A DNA stretch of 64,000 nucleotides from Tubulanus polymorphus (lineage: Eukaryota; Nemertea; Palaeonemertea; Tubulaniformes; Tubulanidae): positions 2,234,001-2,298,000 of the forward strand of contig NC_134036.1 of assembly GCF_964204645.1 (NCBI RefSeq), written 5' to 3'. Positions 45,601 through 58,380 of this stretch are shown in pieces. A program made the position numbers and the translations under genes. The notes beneath the pieces are model-generated. The model did no database searches, was not told where the DNA came from, and saw only the letters and a list, made by a program, of their open reading frames with translations. Within the stretch, counting starts at the first letter, position 1. Every line of letters starts with the position of its first letter.

Positions 45601-47780
45601 TCTTTGCAACAAAGGACGAAGCAGCCGATTTCGACTAGCTGCCGGTATCCTACCCTAGCACACAGTGTCGATAACCTGCTATGCCGGTATCCTATCCTAG
45701 CACACAGGTGCCGCAGTCGCTCGGAAGTTGGTCACGGCAAGACGATGCCAATTCAATTTTCACAACAGCAACCACCAGCTAACTTTGACCAACTGTCTCC
45801 CGAAACAACAAATAACCTTCGATCTATTGCTCAGCAACAACTGGCTCCAGATTCACGGCTAATAATATTTCCTTTCCATTAACAATTTTATAAATCCAAA
45901 CTGTTATTTCTAAAATCCTTACAAGATTCGATAAGACACTATAATCAGTTTGGAATTATTGGAACTTGAGAAACTGCCAGTAAAGTGCGCGAAGATTCTA
46001 GAGACTCGATGCGGTCAAATAAAACTGATTGATTATCAACTATATATGCGTCTGACTTTCTTGAAGAAAAAAGAAATATCGAATTTCTAAATCGGTGTAG
46101 ACGTAAATATTTAACGGAGACAAAAATTATCGATTATCCAAAATAATCTATATTCGGTATTCAAATCCGAATGAATCATATTGTCAAAATATTTGTTTTT
46201 TGAAAATTGGGCAGACGACCCGGACACGAATCCCTAAACGGGGATATGACCCGGAGGATGATTTGTTCTATTTTCTGACTAGCCGTCTAAACGTCTCAAC
46301 CGCAAAACACGGACATAGATTTTACCACAAATTACGATCGTAGTCTATCACTCTCCAGGACTGGATTTGACCACTTTCCAATCCTAAATAAACTAGTGTC
46401 ACAGGTCGTGGATATTCCATCCAACCACCCATCACTACCACTTTATATATGTGTATAATCCGGGAGTAATATTAATCCGAGTGTAATAACTATAAAGAGC
46501 AACCAGCTGGCGGCGAATTTAGTGCGAAGTTATAGTAGTCGTTGTGTAGAAACAAGTGGATGATTTTAACTTACACCAGCACGGAGCTTGCGCTATCAAC
46601 ATTGTACGCGACGAGAGACGGAGTGAGATGGAGCAACTTACACTTACATCTCCCCTGTCTAGACCCCCCTCTACCCAGCCCTCTCCCCTTTAACACCTAC
46701 ATTCATCCTTTTTTCTCATTATAAATTCACCCTCTTTTCTCATTACATAACAATTTTCCTGCAACGCGACCTAGAAACCTATATATTTTTAATCATCTAC
46801 CAAAATCTGATTTCTGCCTTGCGAGTCTATCCTAGTGTTAACAGCCATATCTATCGGTGACTACAAAAGCATAATCTTCGTCTAAACTAACGCGAGCTCG
46901 CGCTATCAACATTGTACGCGACGAGGTACGCGACGAGAAACGGAGGGAGATGTCCATCCGTCCTACAGAGAAACGTGCCACCTAACCCCCCCCCCCCTCC
47001 CCCTTCGCATCTGCATTCACCCTATTCAGATTACATATTCATTTTCCAGGGCAACGCGACCTAGAAACCTATATTATACTTTTATGATTTACCGAAACCG
47101 CAGTGTCAGCCTTGTTGCAAGGCTATGATAGTTAAAAGGTTACTGCAAAAGCCTTCGTCCGCTTGATTATAAAAACCTTTCTGATTTACAGGGGTCCGGT
47201 CTAACTAATTCGCATCACCCTAATCCAGAGTTCAATGACATTCTATCAAATTCATTCCTGACAATAATATATCCACAGTCTATGTACACATAGAACAGAG
47301 ATATTCAAGCGACTAGTCCAGACCTATGTCCAGACCTATGAATATAGGGACCACGACTATCCACCCCACTTTCACCTGATGTAGGTCCCATGGTTACTAC
47401 AACTAGTCCGGACCACACTGGACCACCGTTTGTGTATATGTATACTCACACTATCATAACAATAACATAACAAGTCCACGAGTTATCCGGTATCCGTGTT
47501 ATCCGTGCGCGGCCGACGCGAACGTACTTAGCAGCAGCAGCAGCAGCGGCGATCTCGGCACCACGAGTAGTAGAGTTCACGTGTATAAATATATCAAATC
47601 GGTAACAGATGTGTTGTTACTATACCATCGGCTCCGATACCAGCTAAACAGCGGCCGAACGCGAACATCGACTACAACAACATCAGCGGTCGGATTGAGA
47701 ACGCGAGGCGATGACCTTAATTCATCCCGTTTTTAATCCAGTTTAATATACGCTGACCCTGCATAGCGTTGACATGACAA
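45601..47780. other. Non-coding block with a ~330-bp spaced duplication
   Basis: GCGCTATCAACATTGTACGC (near 46590 and 46893) and CAACGCGACCTAGAAACCTA (near 46762 and 47052) show two diverged copies of a roughly 200-bp segment. A poly-C run lies near 46990 and CAG triplets near 47530. No gene recognised. Confidence 0.55.
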
Positions 47781-47789
47781 TTAAACCAG

Positions 47790-47920
47790 GAACGAGTTGC
47801 TGAAGAGTTAATTAAAGTTAACCAGTGGGTAGTTGACATGGTGACAATTAAAAGACCATTGTTACTATTGTATTTATCCACCGGTTAATCCATAAACCAA
47901 CTTTTAAACAACTGCAGCCC
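47790..47920. mobile_element. Palindromic MITE, GCTCAAAAGTTGGTTA subfamily (diverged)
   Basis: The left end GAACGAGTTGCTGAAGAGTT is paired with the right end AACTTTTAAACAACTGCAGCCC. The interior GTTAACCAGTGGGTAGTTGA and GGTGACAATTAAAAG matches the 8.87 kb copy in reverse. The flanks are CAG and CTG. Confidence 0.75.
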
Positions 47921-47923
47921 CTG

Positions 47924-49490
47924 TCCAATAAACTTGCCCTAGCGGCTAACTACACTGAGATATCTATCATACCATAGATAGCTCCTGATATTGTAAGCGA
48001 TTTGCTTTCAGTCAAGTTTATGGGAGGTTCAATGTACTCGTCTCATCGACGCGAAAAGACCGTCGACGTATCACATTCATTCATTGTGTTCGCTCCGTTC
48101 ACGAAGCAACATTTTCTAAAGATGCCCCAGTTTTGAGAGAGCGCTCGCGAGCTAGAAACGCTCCGCTCGCAGTGGTCTACATAGCGTATGTTGTTATTGG
48201 CGAGATGAGCCGGGTACATTGTTATATATATACGGCTTCAAATGGCAGACCGAATGGGACAAAATAGCGGCCACTAAACCACATGCGCTTCCTGGATGTA
48301 AACATTATACTAAGAGTTTTTTTTTCCCAGAAAATTTAAAATATTCAAAATAGGATTCCTTTCAATTAGAATCTTCTGGTTAAAAACATACGCGTTCTCT
48401 TGATTCTCTCAAAAATGGAAAAAGAAGTTATTCATAAATTTTCTATGATAGAATTTTTGTAATTCCGTAACCGAAAAAAAAACCCCGATGCTTTCAAAAT
48501 TTTGTCAGTTAACTTCTCAGATATTTTCTAATGTGATATAGGATGGTCGCATAAAATATTGATTTTCTAAGCTCTGCATCGTCCAACTGGGATATCAAAA
48601 CATATTTTGCGTTTTTCTCAAAAAGGGTCTATCTCCAGTAACGACCTATCTATATGAGATATCTATTTATATAAGCGCGCATTTCATATGTTAAACTCGA
48701 TAACGGTTTAAATTTAAAGGCAATTATAAATCTATATATCATTAATATTATCAGAATCGGTGATAAGCCGTTCTCCTTAGAGATAACGGTCAACCTAACA
48801 ACCGAATATACCAACCGACTGTATTATTGTAGCCTGTTTCATAAATAGAAGTGACTTCGACTTTTATTGACCTCGAAGTAACACAGATAAAATATAATTT
48901 TCTTTTGAATCGAACATGAAAAGAATACTTACGCCTAATCAGAAATTATAAAAACGTTAAGTTCAATCTTTGACTCTCAAACGTGATTTTTGAGTCCACG
49001 GTTCAAATCAGTTTATTACGAAGACTTAGATAGTAATTAAGTTTATCAAAGTGATTTCAGTTCGCAAAAAACCCGATTTTATCTTTTCGAAATTTTTTTG
49101 AAACAAACACAAAGTTTTTAAGCCATTCGAAGTTTTCGGTAATTCGTATAATTCTCATCGAGGAATTCTAATAGAGAAACGGAATGCTGACAATTTTCTA
49201 TCCTGACATAATCAAAACAAAACTTAACTTTATTCAAAATATCATTGCTGAACTTCGGGTTATTTATTTAGAATTAGAAAGGAAAACTGTGAAAAAAAAT
49301 TCAAAACTTCCCAAATAGAAATTAGAAAATTAGCCCGTTCAGATTTAATTTTAATTTAATTTTCAGATTTAATTTAAAAAATCGTTATAGAATAATATAG
49401 GTTAAAGAAAAATTAACTTATCGCAAGGATCTTCAGGTAAATTAATCCGAAAACGATATGAATCAATCCTAATTCCATTATGAACGAAAG
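47924..49490. other. Non-coding block, no gene seen
   Basis: AT-rich with no long open frame. Confidence 0.4.
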
Positions 49491-49494
49491 GGAA

Positions 49495-49572
49495 ACCCGA
49501 TATCCAAATATCAGTTATCCAAATATCAGTTATCCAAATATCAGTTATCCAAATATCAGTTATCCAAAAATA
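49495..49572. repeat. 15-bp tandem array, TATCCAAATATCAGT, ~5 copies
   Basis: Near-perfect copies of TATCCAAATATCAGT. The antisense frame reads a Trp-Ile-Thr-Asp-Ile repeat that is an artefact. Confidence 0.95.
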
Positions 49573-49861
49573 TGAAACATAATCCAATCCTATTTAATTT
49601 TACTCCACGATTTAAATCCCAAGAGGTTTATTCGCAAAAAACAGGCACAAATCCTCACAATATTCCTCTCAAATGTAAGAGCTGACGGTAGCCTTACATA
49701 TACGAAATCACAAACAGATCCTATCTTAATAACGATCAATCACAATATGGCAGTAAAACGTAAACGTACATCGCATATAGAAATCAGAATTTCGTGAACT
49801 CGACTCTAAATCCAAATCGAGAGGATTATGCTGTTCATAATCCATCGTCGAATCCGTCGTA

Positions 49862-50205
49862 ACGGTCGTAGAATCCTGTCATAGAATCCCTGTCATAGAA
49901 TCCCGGTCATAGAATCTCTGTCATAGAATCTCTGTCATAGAATCCCTGTCGTAGAATCCTGTCATAGAATCCTGTCGTAGAATCCCTGTCATAGAATCCA
50001 GTCATAGAATCCCTGTCGTAGAATCCTGTCGTAGAATCCCTGTCATAGCATCCCTGTCGTAGAATCCCTGTCGTAGAATCCTGTCGTAGAATCCTGTCGT
50101 AGAATCTCTGTCATAGAATCCTGTCATAGAATCCTGTCGCAGAATCCTGTCATAGAATCCTGTCATAGAATCCTGTCATAGAATCCTGTCATAGAATCCT
50201 AGAAA
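49862..50205. repeat. ~13/15-bp tandem array, GTCATAGAATCC(CT), ~25 copies
   Basis: Units alternate between GTCATAGAATCC and GTCGTAGAATCC, with or without an inserted CT, so the period switches between 13 and 15. The mixture of variants suggests conversion or unequal exchange among copies. Confidence 0.95.
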
Positions 50206-50639
50206 CCTCCGGTAATAAAGTGACAACCGCATTAACAAGGTCAAAAGCGGAAATACACAGAATACGCACATCAAAGGTAATCACCCAACAAGGAAACGGT
50301 TTTAATAATTCCACGAAAAAAATCCACGTAACTCCCAATAGGTGTATGATATAGGTCGGCAATAAGGTAAGATTCAAACGTATTCAAACCTCAAGAATCG
50401 ACGTGGCATCCACGCTGTATAACGCTAATAACATATATACCTACAAACATGAATATCATGAGATATGTGTGTTTAAATATCTAACTGTTATGGACTGATA
50501 AGAGCTGCGCGCGCATGCCAACTAGACCGGTTGACACACTAGGCTAGGTCGTGTGCGGTAAGTTGTATATACGAGTAGAGAGGGAGATTACCGGCAGTAA
50601 AAGCAGTACCGATATCACGGCGCGCACTAGTCGTGTGCG

Positions 50640-50640
<1 letters not shown>

Positions 50641-50716
<76 letters not shown>
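50641..50716. repeat. (GA)n microsatellite, about 75 bp
   Basis: A pure GA/AG dinucleotide run. The Arg-Glu and Ser-Leu frames are artefacts. Confidence 0.98.
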
Positions 50717-50719
<3 letters not shown>

Positions 50720-50990
50720 ATGCGTGTGTGACAAGGATAAACAGTTCTCTGTCGCTAATGGATCTCCGTGAAACTAGTAACATCTGGTTATCTTGCAATC
50801 ATAGTTCATGTGTATCTATACCGAGTACCAGGGGCCTAGGAGCACGCGCGGCGGCATAGATCCCGTCCGTACGGGGGCACGGACCACACTTAAACTGATA
50901 TATCCATGATTTTTATAGCTTACGAAAAAAAATCTAAGTAATTTGATATAAAATATCAGTTTGATTGATAATTTACGAGGAAATATCCCG

Positions 50991-51099
50991 GGTCTAGTTT
51001 TATAGACTGGTATTACCTTTAACCCGAGGGCTAACTTAATTCATTTTCAATTGCATTAGCCCTCGGGTTAAAGGTAATGCCGGACTATGAAACCAGGTC
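50991..51099. mobile_element. Palindromic MITE, TATTACCTTTAACCC subfamily
   Basis: The left arm GACTGGTATTACCTTTAACC pairs with the right arm GGTTAAAGGTAATGCCGGAC, and GGGCTAACTTAATTCATTTT forms the inner stem. The flanks are CCG and CTG, one base from a CTG duplication. Confidence 0.85.
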
Positions 51100-51429
51100 C
51101 TGATTTTTGGGAGTATTTTGATATTTTCGATATCGAGAAGTGTAGGTCTTCGAAATATGAGAATGATTTGACGTATAATATCAAAACTTGAAAATATTCA
51201 GATTTTTGAAAGTATTTTGATATAGTTGGATCATACGTGTCATTTGAAAAGGTCAAGGTTAACACGTACGCGGGTAGTCGCGACGACTGAAGGATAAAAA
51301 AACATGGCCGATATTTGATTCGAAGAAAATACGATAAAAACTGTTAACACAGAAATGGATCGATATCAAACCCAGACGATACCTTGTTACTACTTCGACA
51401 CGGGGATGTACATGTCACCTGGTGAATGT

Positions 51430-52480
51430 CGGGAGGAATTCGAACTATATTTTTCCATCGAAAAACTCTCCAAACTACGAAGTTCTTCACGGAAATATTT
51501 TATAATTGTCACCTGTCGATATCAAGATAAACTCTGAACCTTTTTCCCCGAAAAACTCACCAAAAACTATATTACTACCTTCAGATCCATAAAAAAGGTT
51601 CTTATCTACTACTCAATACTACTAGTTCAAAAGACGATCTAACAATTCCAAGACCATTGACCGTAGGTTCCGGTGGTCAGTAGTTTCCTATCAAGAGTTG
51701 CTTTAAGTAGCCGCAAAATTCTAGCAGAACTTCGAAATCGACTTAAAACATTTACCATCAGTTGGCTAAATGAAAGTAGCTCGAAACTCCAACTACATTT
51801 TTCCGTCGAAAAACTCGTCAAATTACGAAGTTCTACGCAGAAATATTTATACTTTTTCACCTGTCGATATCAGAAGAAACTTTGAACCTTTTCCTCCGAA
51901 AAATCTCACCAAACACTTAAAATATTTATAATTTTCAGATCCATAAAAAAGGTTTTTATCTACTCATTACTACTAGTTCAGAGACGATCTTACAATTCCG
52001 ACACCAATGACCGTTTCTGTGGTCGGTAGTTTCCTATCAAGAGTTGCTTTAAGTAGCCGCAAAATTCTAGCAGAACTTCAAAATCTATTGAGAAAATTAA
52101 CGATGGACTGGCTAAATTAAAGTAGCTACAAAAACTAGAAGAACATCTTAAATCTATGAGAAAGTTTACAATAAGATGGCTAAAGTTACGTAGCTCCAAA
52201 TTCCATGAGACAACAAGATTTATAAAAAAAGGTTTTACCAAAACTAACAAAACATTAAATCTATGAAGAAATGTACCATGAGTTGGCCAAAGTTAACTAG
52301 CCCCAAATTCAAGGAGACAAAAAGATTTATAAAAACACGTTTTACCATGAGAAGGCTTAAGTAACGTAGCCCCTAACAGACAACAAGATTTATTTTTTTA
52401 AAGTTTTATCATGAGATGACGTGCCTTCAAAAACATAGCAGAGCAGACATCAAGATCTATGAAAAATAATGTAAGTATTT
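51430..52480. repeat. ~347-bp tandem repeat, two units plus short partial units
   Basis: AGTTTCCTATCAAGAGTTGC and TTTAAGTAGCCGCAAAATTC occur near 51680 and 52027. CACCTGTCGATATCA occurs near 51510 and 51859. After 52130 shorter units follow (AGATTTATAAAAA, CATGAGATGGC-like words) to about 52480. Open frames in both directions come from the repeat. Confidence 0.85.
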
Positions 52481-52553
52481 AAGTACATTGACCGTGGTCA
52501 GAACCGAGTACCAAACGTTGTCTGACGTACCCCCAAAACCTCCCAAACCCCAG

Positions 52554-52662
52554 GGGCTGGTTTGATAGACTGGTATTACCTTTAACCCAGGGGCTAACTC
52601 AATTCATTTTCAATTGAGTTAGCCCCCGAACTGAAGGTAATACCGGTCCATGAAACCAGGCC
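52554..52662. mobile_element. Palindromic MITE, TATTACCTTTAACCC subfamily
   Basis: The left arm GGGCTGGTTTGATAGACTGG pairs with the right end CCGGTCCATGAAACCAGGCC. The stem continues through ATTACCTTTAACCCAGGGGC. CAG precedes it (52551-52553). The right flank is not a match. Confidence 0.85.
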
Positions 52663-54270
52663 ATATTAAAACGCTGAAGTAATTTTTCCATCATTTCCGC
52701 TTCATAAATTTCCGACAATCCCACGACGCGATTCCAATTTTAAAACCTGTGGTGAAAATTAAAATCGGTGTAAATTCAATATTTACACGAGACTTTGGAA
52801 TAAATAAAATCAGAGTTTGTGCGGGAAATGTTTGTTTTTATCGCGGCAAAATATTGGGCGCAATATAATACCGAGTGGAGAGATGATTGCAGACGATAGA
52901 TACCCCCCCCCCCCGTGTGCGCGGCTCAGAGAGGGATGGAGATATCCGAGCTCCCTAATTTCAAGGCCTCCTCCAAGCGCTCTCCATCCGACCTCAACTG
53001 CAGGTAGGGTTGGAGGGGCCCTACTGGCACTAAAAGCCCTACTACATGGTATCTACTTTGCTTGCATCAGCTAAAGGCCTAACCTGTTGTAATCCTATTT
53101 CACTAAACGTTGCTGATAATAATCCGATAATCTACCAGGAATTATCCGTTAATCTAATACGTATACATACATGCATACTAATCCAATGATGAACTTCTTA
53201 ATCCGATAATCTGCGCATTAATCCGAAATCAACGAGATAAGCCTGATGCGGAGTATGAGTTCGTAAATAATCCAAGCTAATTAATCCAATCATTCGCTAA
53301 TCCGAAATCCTGAGTATAACGCCACTATACCCGATACAAGAGTGAATGTCCCAGGGTCTGATAAACTCTAGCGCACTTAACAGAAAATACTACATCCATA
53401 CAAAATGGTCCTCGGCGTCGTCTGCGAACGGTTTACATTTATCGATTTCACAAACGAAAAAAAACGAAAACATAACTTTATCGATTAAAAACTCCACAAC
53501 AATGTTTGTACACACATTGTTGCCGTGAAGTATTTGTTATTGTTGCGCACTATTTTACCACTATTACCCGCGCGTGCATGTGTCTTTTTCATTTACTCCA
53601 AGAAAACATGTTTAACTTGCGCTTCAAACAAACACACGACAAACTACTTAACGAATAAATATCCTAACTGTTTACACCTAGTTACTATAAATATTGGAAA
53701 TGTAATGTTTGGAAGTATTGCAGTGCCAACTTCTATATATACAGAATATACTGTTTTCGCTCACTAAATGGTGACTGGTCACCGACAACAAGGGGTCTGT
53801 TACGGCAAAATCGCATTTCTGGTCGGATTATGACCTCGGGTGGTTTTCTAAACGGATTTATGGATTTATATTCTCTCCGTTGAAGCTTTTACCCTAAAGT
53901 ACACTAATCCCGGTCACTGTTCCGTTGTACTATCGAACGGTAGTTTATACTAGTGGCACTGTGACTTATGACCGCCACAGTGTTTTATCAGAGATTAAAA
54001 AAGGCCGAAAGTGTAATATAAACTATCCGCGAAAACGCTACCATAAAAAGGCATTGCGAAATATACTTTATCTGTGCCATAAAATGAGGATTGAAACAAC
54101 AAAAATAATACGTTGTCGAGTGACCAAAGATAATATACGGTGAACAATTATTAGGTGATAGACCTCAAAATTGTGTTCCCAATCTACATTTCAAAGTACG
54201 AATTTTGAATATTTGAGAGATGATCAAGGACTGACTACAAACGCTCATTGTCGAAATAATTTTTTCAAAA
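52663..54270. other. Non-coding block
   Basis: No confident gene. It has a poly-C run near 52903. ATCCGATAATC-like words recur at 53110-53290. Confidence 0.4.
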
Positions 54271-54277
54271 TCTTCTG

Positions 54278-54388
54278 GGACAAGTTCAACAGTTCCACAG
54301 AGTTAAGATTTAACTCTGAGTTAACTCATTGAAAATGAACTAACATAAACTCAGAGTAAACTCTAACTCACACCTGTGGAACTGGGAC
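54278..54388. mobile_element. Palindromic MITE, GAGTTAACTCATTG subfamily, CTG duplication
   Basis: The left end GGACAAGTTCAACAGTTCCA is matched, with mismatches, by the right end CACCTGTGGAACTGGGAC. The inner stem is AACTCTGAGTTAACTCATTG. CTG lies at 54275-54277 and 54389-54391. Confidence 0.8.
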
Positions 54389-54639
54389 CTGGGGTATATG
54401 ACCAGCAGAGACCTCTCCACTTTGGCAATCCTGATACCGTCAATGAAGGTACGTATTTTCAGGTTTATCCTCACGTCTTACTGAAGCAGGACATTGGCTT
54501 TCATGGAACGAAAAAAAAATCCTAGAAAAAGGAGGCTACATCATCATTCATAATTTGCAGTCAATCGTCGAGTTGGGAAAATAATATTCCGGGATCAATG
54601 GCGATCCAATTACATCGATTGTCAACGCCAAGCGTCGAG

Positions 54640-54975
54640 CATTATTGTACGTCGGAACTAAGGCGGAAACGTTGCCAACGTTGACCTTTCGTCGTTTGAC
54701 GGATGTCCTCAACGCTGCAACCGTTACGGTCGATCAACAACGCTGGAAATAAACCGGATATCAATTTAAGCGTTTAAGCGTTCTACCGCCGATAACGTCA
54801 ATTAAATGACGTTAACGCGTAATACGAATGCTTAAACGTCGACCATGTTAAGCGTTTTACTCCCCCCGCAGCGTTAGTCGTGTAAGGCCATCAGCGCGCC
54901 GTTATCCGTCATCAAACGTTAGCTCTCGCAGTTTGCGTTACGCAAACACAGACGTTACGTTGGTAAACGTTAAGC
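54640..54975. repeat. AACG/CGTT-word island 3
   Basis: Dense AACGTTG, TAAGCGTT and AACGTC words. CAACGCTG occurs near 54712 and 54738. Confidence 0.5.
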
Positions 54976-55235
54976 GTTGTATGCCCGGATTGTTGGAGTT
55001 TGTTTGCTAATTGAATAGCGCACAGTAACGTGATCCGCGCAGAGAGGGGAGACCCCCTCCCCCGATAGGTTTATACAGTAACATGTCTCAATAGCGCCCT
55101 TGGAATATTGACATCGAATTCGTACCAGCAAACGCCGGGCACTGAAGTTATACCCGCACGAAACTGTGACTTTGAATGATGATGGTCGACTTGTTGAATG
55201 AACTGGGAACATCGAAAAACTAATCCTACCACCCT

Positions 55236-55545
55236 AAAGTAATCCAATTTAAGTAATCCTAAAATGTTCATTAACCTAATTCAAGTAATCCTTAAAAATG
55301 TTCATTAACTTAATTCAAGTAATCCTAAAAATGTCATTAACCTAATTCAAGTAATCCTAAAAATGTCATTAACTTAATTCAAGTAATCCTAAAAATGTCA
55401 TTAACCTAATTCAAGTTTTCCTAAAAATGTTCATTAACCCAATTCAAGTTTTCCTAAAAATGTTCATTAACCCAATTCAAGTTTTCCTAAAAGTGTTCAT
55501 TAACCCAATTTAAGTAATCCTAAAAATGTTCATTAACCCAATTGA
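55236..55545. repeat. 33-bp tandem array, ~9 copies
   Basis: The unit is AAGTAATCCTAAAAATGT plus TCATTAACCTAATTC. A sub-block of units has TTTTCC in place of AATCC (about 55415-55500), which shows local spread of one variant. Confidence 0.95.
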
Positions 55546-56498
55546 AAAGAGATTAATTTTAGCAATCCACTGACGCCCGGTGGGGATTGTGTCCAGGTTC
55601 GATATTCTAATTAGAGAGCCTATAGGGACGTACCTTCGATTAGGGACAATAAAAAGCGAAATTCTACTCCTAAAATAGCCTGCCAAAAATTAACCAAAAT
55701 TTCAGAAAAAAAGAAACAATCTATGTTCGCTATCTTGATAATCCACTGACCGATTGTGGGCATCGTGCACAGAACAGATTCTATATATGGCTTTAAGAAA
55801 AAACATTTTCGACGGAATATCAAGGAAGCCTTATTGCCGGATAGACCAGAGACGAGTGACTGATGACGTCAACCACTCGGCCTCTGCCTCTCTCACGACC
55901 TACGATTTACGACATCCGACAAAATAAACGACCATTCGCTAATGAACGATATTCAATTTACGACTAGCGACTTAAGGAGATATACGATATCAGGACACTC
56001 GACATTCGGCTTATTATGAAGTAATAAACTAAGAAATGTTGCTTGTATTTGAGCGAGCAATGATTTAGAAGGGAGTTTTGTAATCATGGCGCGAGACATG
56101 TGGGGTAAACACTGACCCGTCGAGAGACCCATTAACTTTTTTGGAAAAAAATAATCCAAAAAGTGGATCTCGAAAATTTGGAAACTGCTATGCCGGCTCA
56201 CGAAGAAAAGACAGATTTAGTTCGTAAAAATGATGCGAGACAGGTGGGACATTTACACACCGACCAATATCTGGAAAAAATAATCCAGGGTAGGCCCGGG
56301 AAGAAGCAGAGCCACGTCAAAGGTCACTTGCGAGGTCCCAACCTCGATGTTGAGATATTTTTGAAGAAATCCGCCATTAGAGATGCACATTTCGAAAATG
56401 TTTCTAATTAACAAGTTTTAACCATCTCCCTCCAGACGAAAAGGGCAACCTCAGTGGGAAGGAAGGGGCACCGACAACCGAGACCACATCCTGAAGTC
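55546..56498. other. Non-coding stretch
   Basis: No gene recognised. Frames on both strands near 55950-56410 have no domain. Confidence 0.4.
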
Positions 56499-56501
56499 CA
56501 G

Positions 56502-56580
56502 GGGCCAGCAGTTTTATAGAGACTGGTATAAACTTTAAACCGGGGGCTAAATCTAAGAAGACCAACTCCTTAAGCCCAGA
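56502..56580. mobile_element. Partial palindromic MITE, TATTACCTTTAACCC subfamily
   Basis: CAG (56499-56501) is followed by GGGCCAGCAGTTTTATAGAG, then ACTGGTATAAACTTTAAACC and GGGGGCTAA. The right half is lost or too diverged to place. Confidence 0.6.
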
Positions 56581-56629
56581 ATAAAAACTGAATGATAAAA
56601 CGATCTAACAATCCATCATCATCATTGTT

Positions 56630-56965
56630 ATGAACACACTATTGCCGTTACATAAAATACGTCACATTTCAACGCTATCCAACGTTTACGTTAAGACATA
56701 TGGCGAACGGATATAGACGTTACCGTTTGCAATCAATCGGGCAACGCTGAATACAACGTGTAATTGATGACGTCGGTGGCGACGACGTTGTTGAATTAAC
56801 AACGTTGAATAATAACGTCAATAACGTTAACGTTGAAACTATCGGATCGTTTATCGTCGAGCGTTAACGTTTACGGCGGCGGCGGTTTGTTATAAACGTA
56901 GTAAACGGAACGTGTCGTGTCGTGAAACACAGAATCAGAAAACCATTACGTAACAGTTGTCCCGT
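56630..56965. repeat. AACG/CGTT-word island 4
   Basis: Dense AACGTT, ACGTTAACG and AACGCTG words, with a GGCGGCGGCGG patch near 56875. Confidence 0.5.
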
Positions 56966-57043
56966 AATGAATCCAGCGTAACGTAACAATCGGTTTAATT
57001 CGATCAGTGAAATCAATGGCCACAGTATTCAAACGCCATACTA

Positions 57044-57271
57044 GCGACACCTAGCGGATCCTCGATTGCCACAAGCGAAATGACCGATTACAAAGTTATT
57101 TGTATCTTACTACACACTAGCGCCTCCTAGAATTCTCATTTTCCACGGATGAAATCCTAAATTGCCACAGGTAGAATCCTCACTTGCCACAAGTAGAATC
57201 TTCACTTGCCACAAGTGGAATCCTCCTCGACCATATTTGACGTTCTATTGCACACTAGCGACACCTAGCGG
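57044..57271. promoter_or_regulatory. Cluster of CTCF-like motifs and 26-bp repeats
   Basis: GCGACACCTAGCGG occurs twice (57044-57057 and 57258-57271), with a related GCGCCTCCTAGAAT at 57120-57133. Another relative, GCGCCACCTTTAGG, lies at 58271-58284. Each matches the complement of the bilaterian CTCF core at about 10-12 of 14 positions. Between them run about four copies of a 26-bp repeat (AATCCTCACTTGCCACAAGT). A function is inference. Confidence 0.35.
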
Positions 57272-58380
57272 ATTGAACCCTTGACTTGCCTTATTAGAAG
57301 TTTTAATTCGCAAAGAAAAAACCCCAAGAGAAACAAGAAATAAAAACGCGTTTAATTATCTTTAGATTCCATCCGGAGTTTTCTTTTTCTCGGCGCCGAC
57401 AAATTTAAAACTCGTCAAACGGAACGACGAAGACGACGACGAAAGGAAGTGAATCTCATTTCCGGTAGTCGACGTTTCGACGGAATTGATTTCCTTTTTT
57501 CTATCGTACCGGTGGCGGTGACGGAAAATGACTAAACAAACTCACGAGTCGTCTGCAACTCTGTAGACATCATCGCAAAAACCTTAGTTCAAGAAACGAC
57601 TAACAACAGTATAAGTTATCAGCGTCGAAATTTTGTCGAAAGTTTGAAATTCAAAATGGCGCCGATACTTTCTCAACGGATCGGAAGTTTATTTGTCATG
57701 ATTAAAATTTCGAAATAAATGGAAAAACAACAATAGTTTCAAACTGCTCGGTTTTTGTTGATTCATATTTGTTTTATATTTACTAAGGAATTTCTGCAAA
57801 CCCAAAATCGATATTTGAAGTCAGCCGAAGTCGAAGGGGTGTGCCAAGGTGAAAAAAGGTATCTTGCGCAAAATAATGTGCAAACCCTATGATTAGTAAA
57901 CTAAAAAGTGCAGTTAGCAGAATATTTGTCAATGGCGTCTAAAACTTCTGAGAATATACTGTGCTCAATATCGATATTCTAAATCATTCTATGAAGGATA
58001 TAGGAAGTTCAAGGATGTATCTGGCGTACGAACAGTTATGTTCGCCGTATCTTCTTTACTCGCCCCAGCCTCCCTCTGCCGCTCCACTCCTTCCTCTCGC
58101 CCCCATAAGCCGGAAAGCTTTTCAGTAATCTGTCCATTAAATTCCAATCTGTAGCGAAGACTCCGCTGTTAATTACTCTCAGATTTTGTCAAGAGGCTGC
58201 GTTTAGAAATATCAGAGCTCAGCAGAGAGAATCTGTAGAAATAACGTTTTCGGTTAACAGAGTCCTATTGGCGCCACCTTTAGGTCGTTGGTGTAACTAT
58301 CAATTTCTGGTTCAGCCTTAACGGAACTCTAAGATCTTTCTAAGAATTTCAACGCGTTTCAAATGAACGTCACGCTTTCC
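57272..58380. other. Non-coding stretch
   Basis: No gene recognised, apart from the isolated CTCF-like string at 58271. Confidence 0.4.

Noticed and set aside
50544-50859. Arg-Glu and Ser-Leu repeat frames
   Set aside because: Translation of the (GA)n microsatellite.
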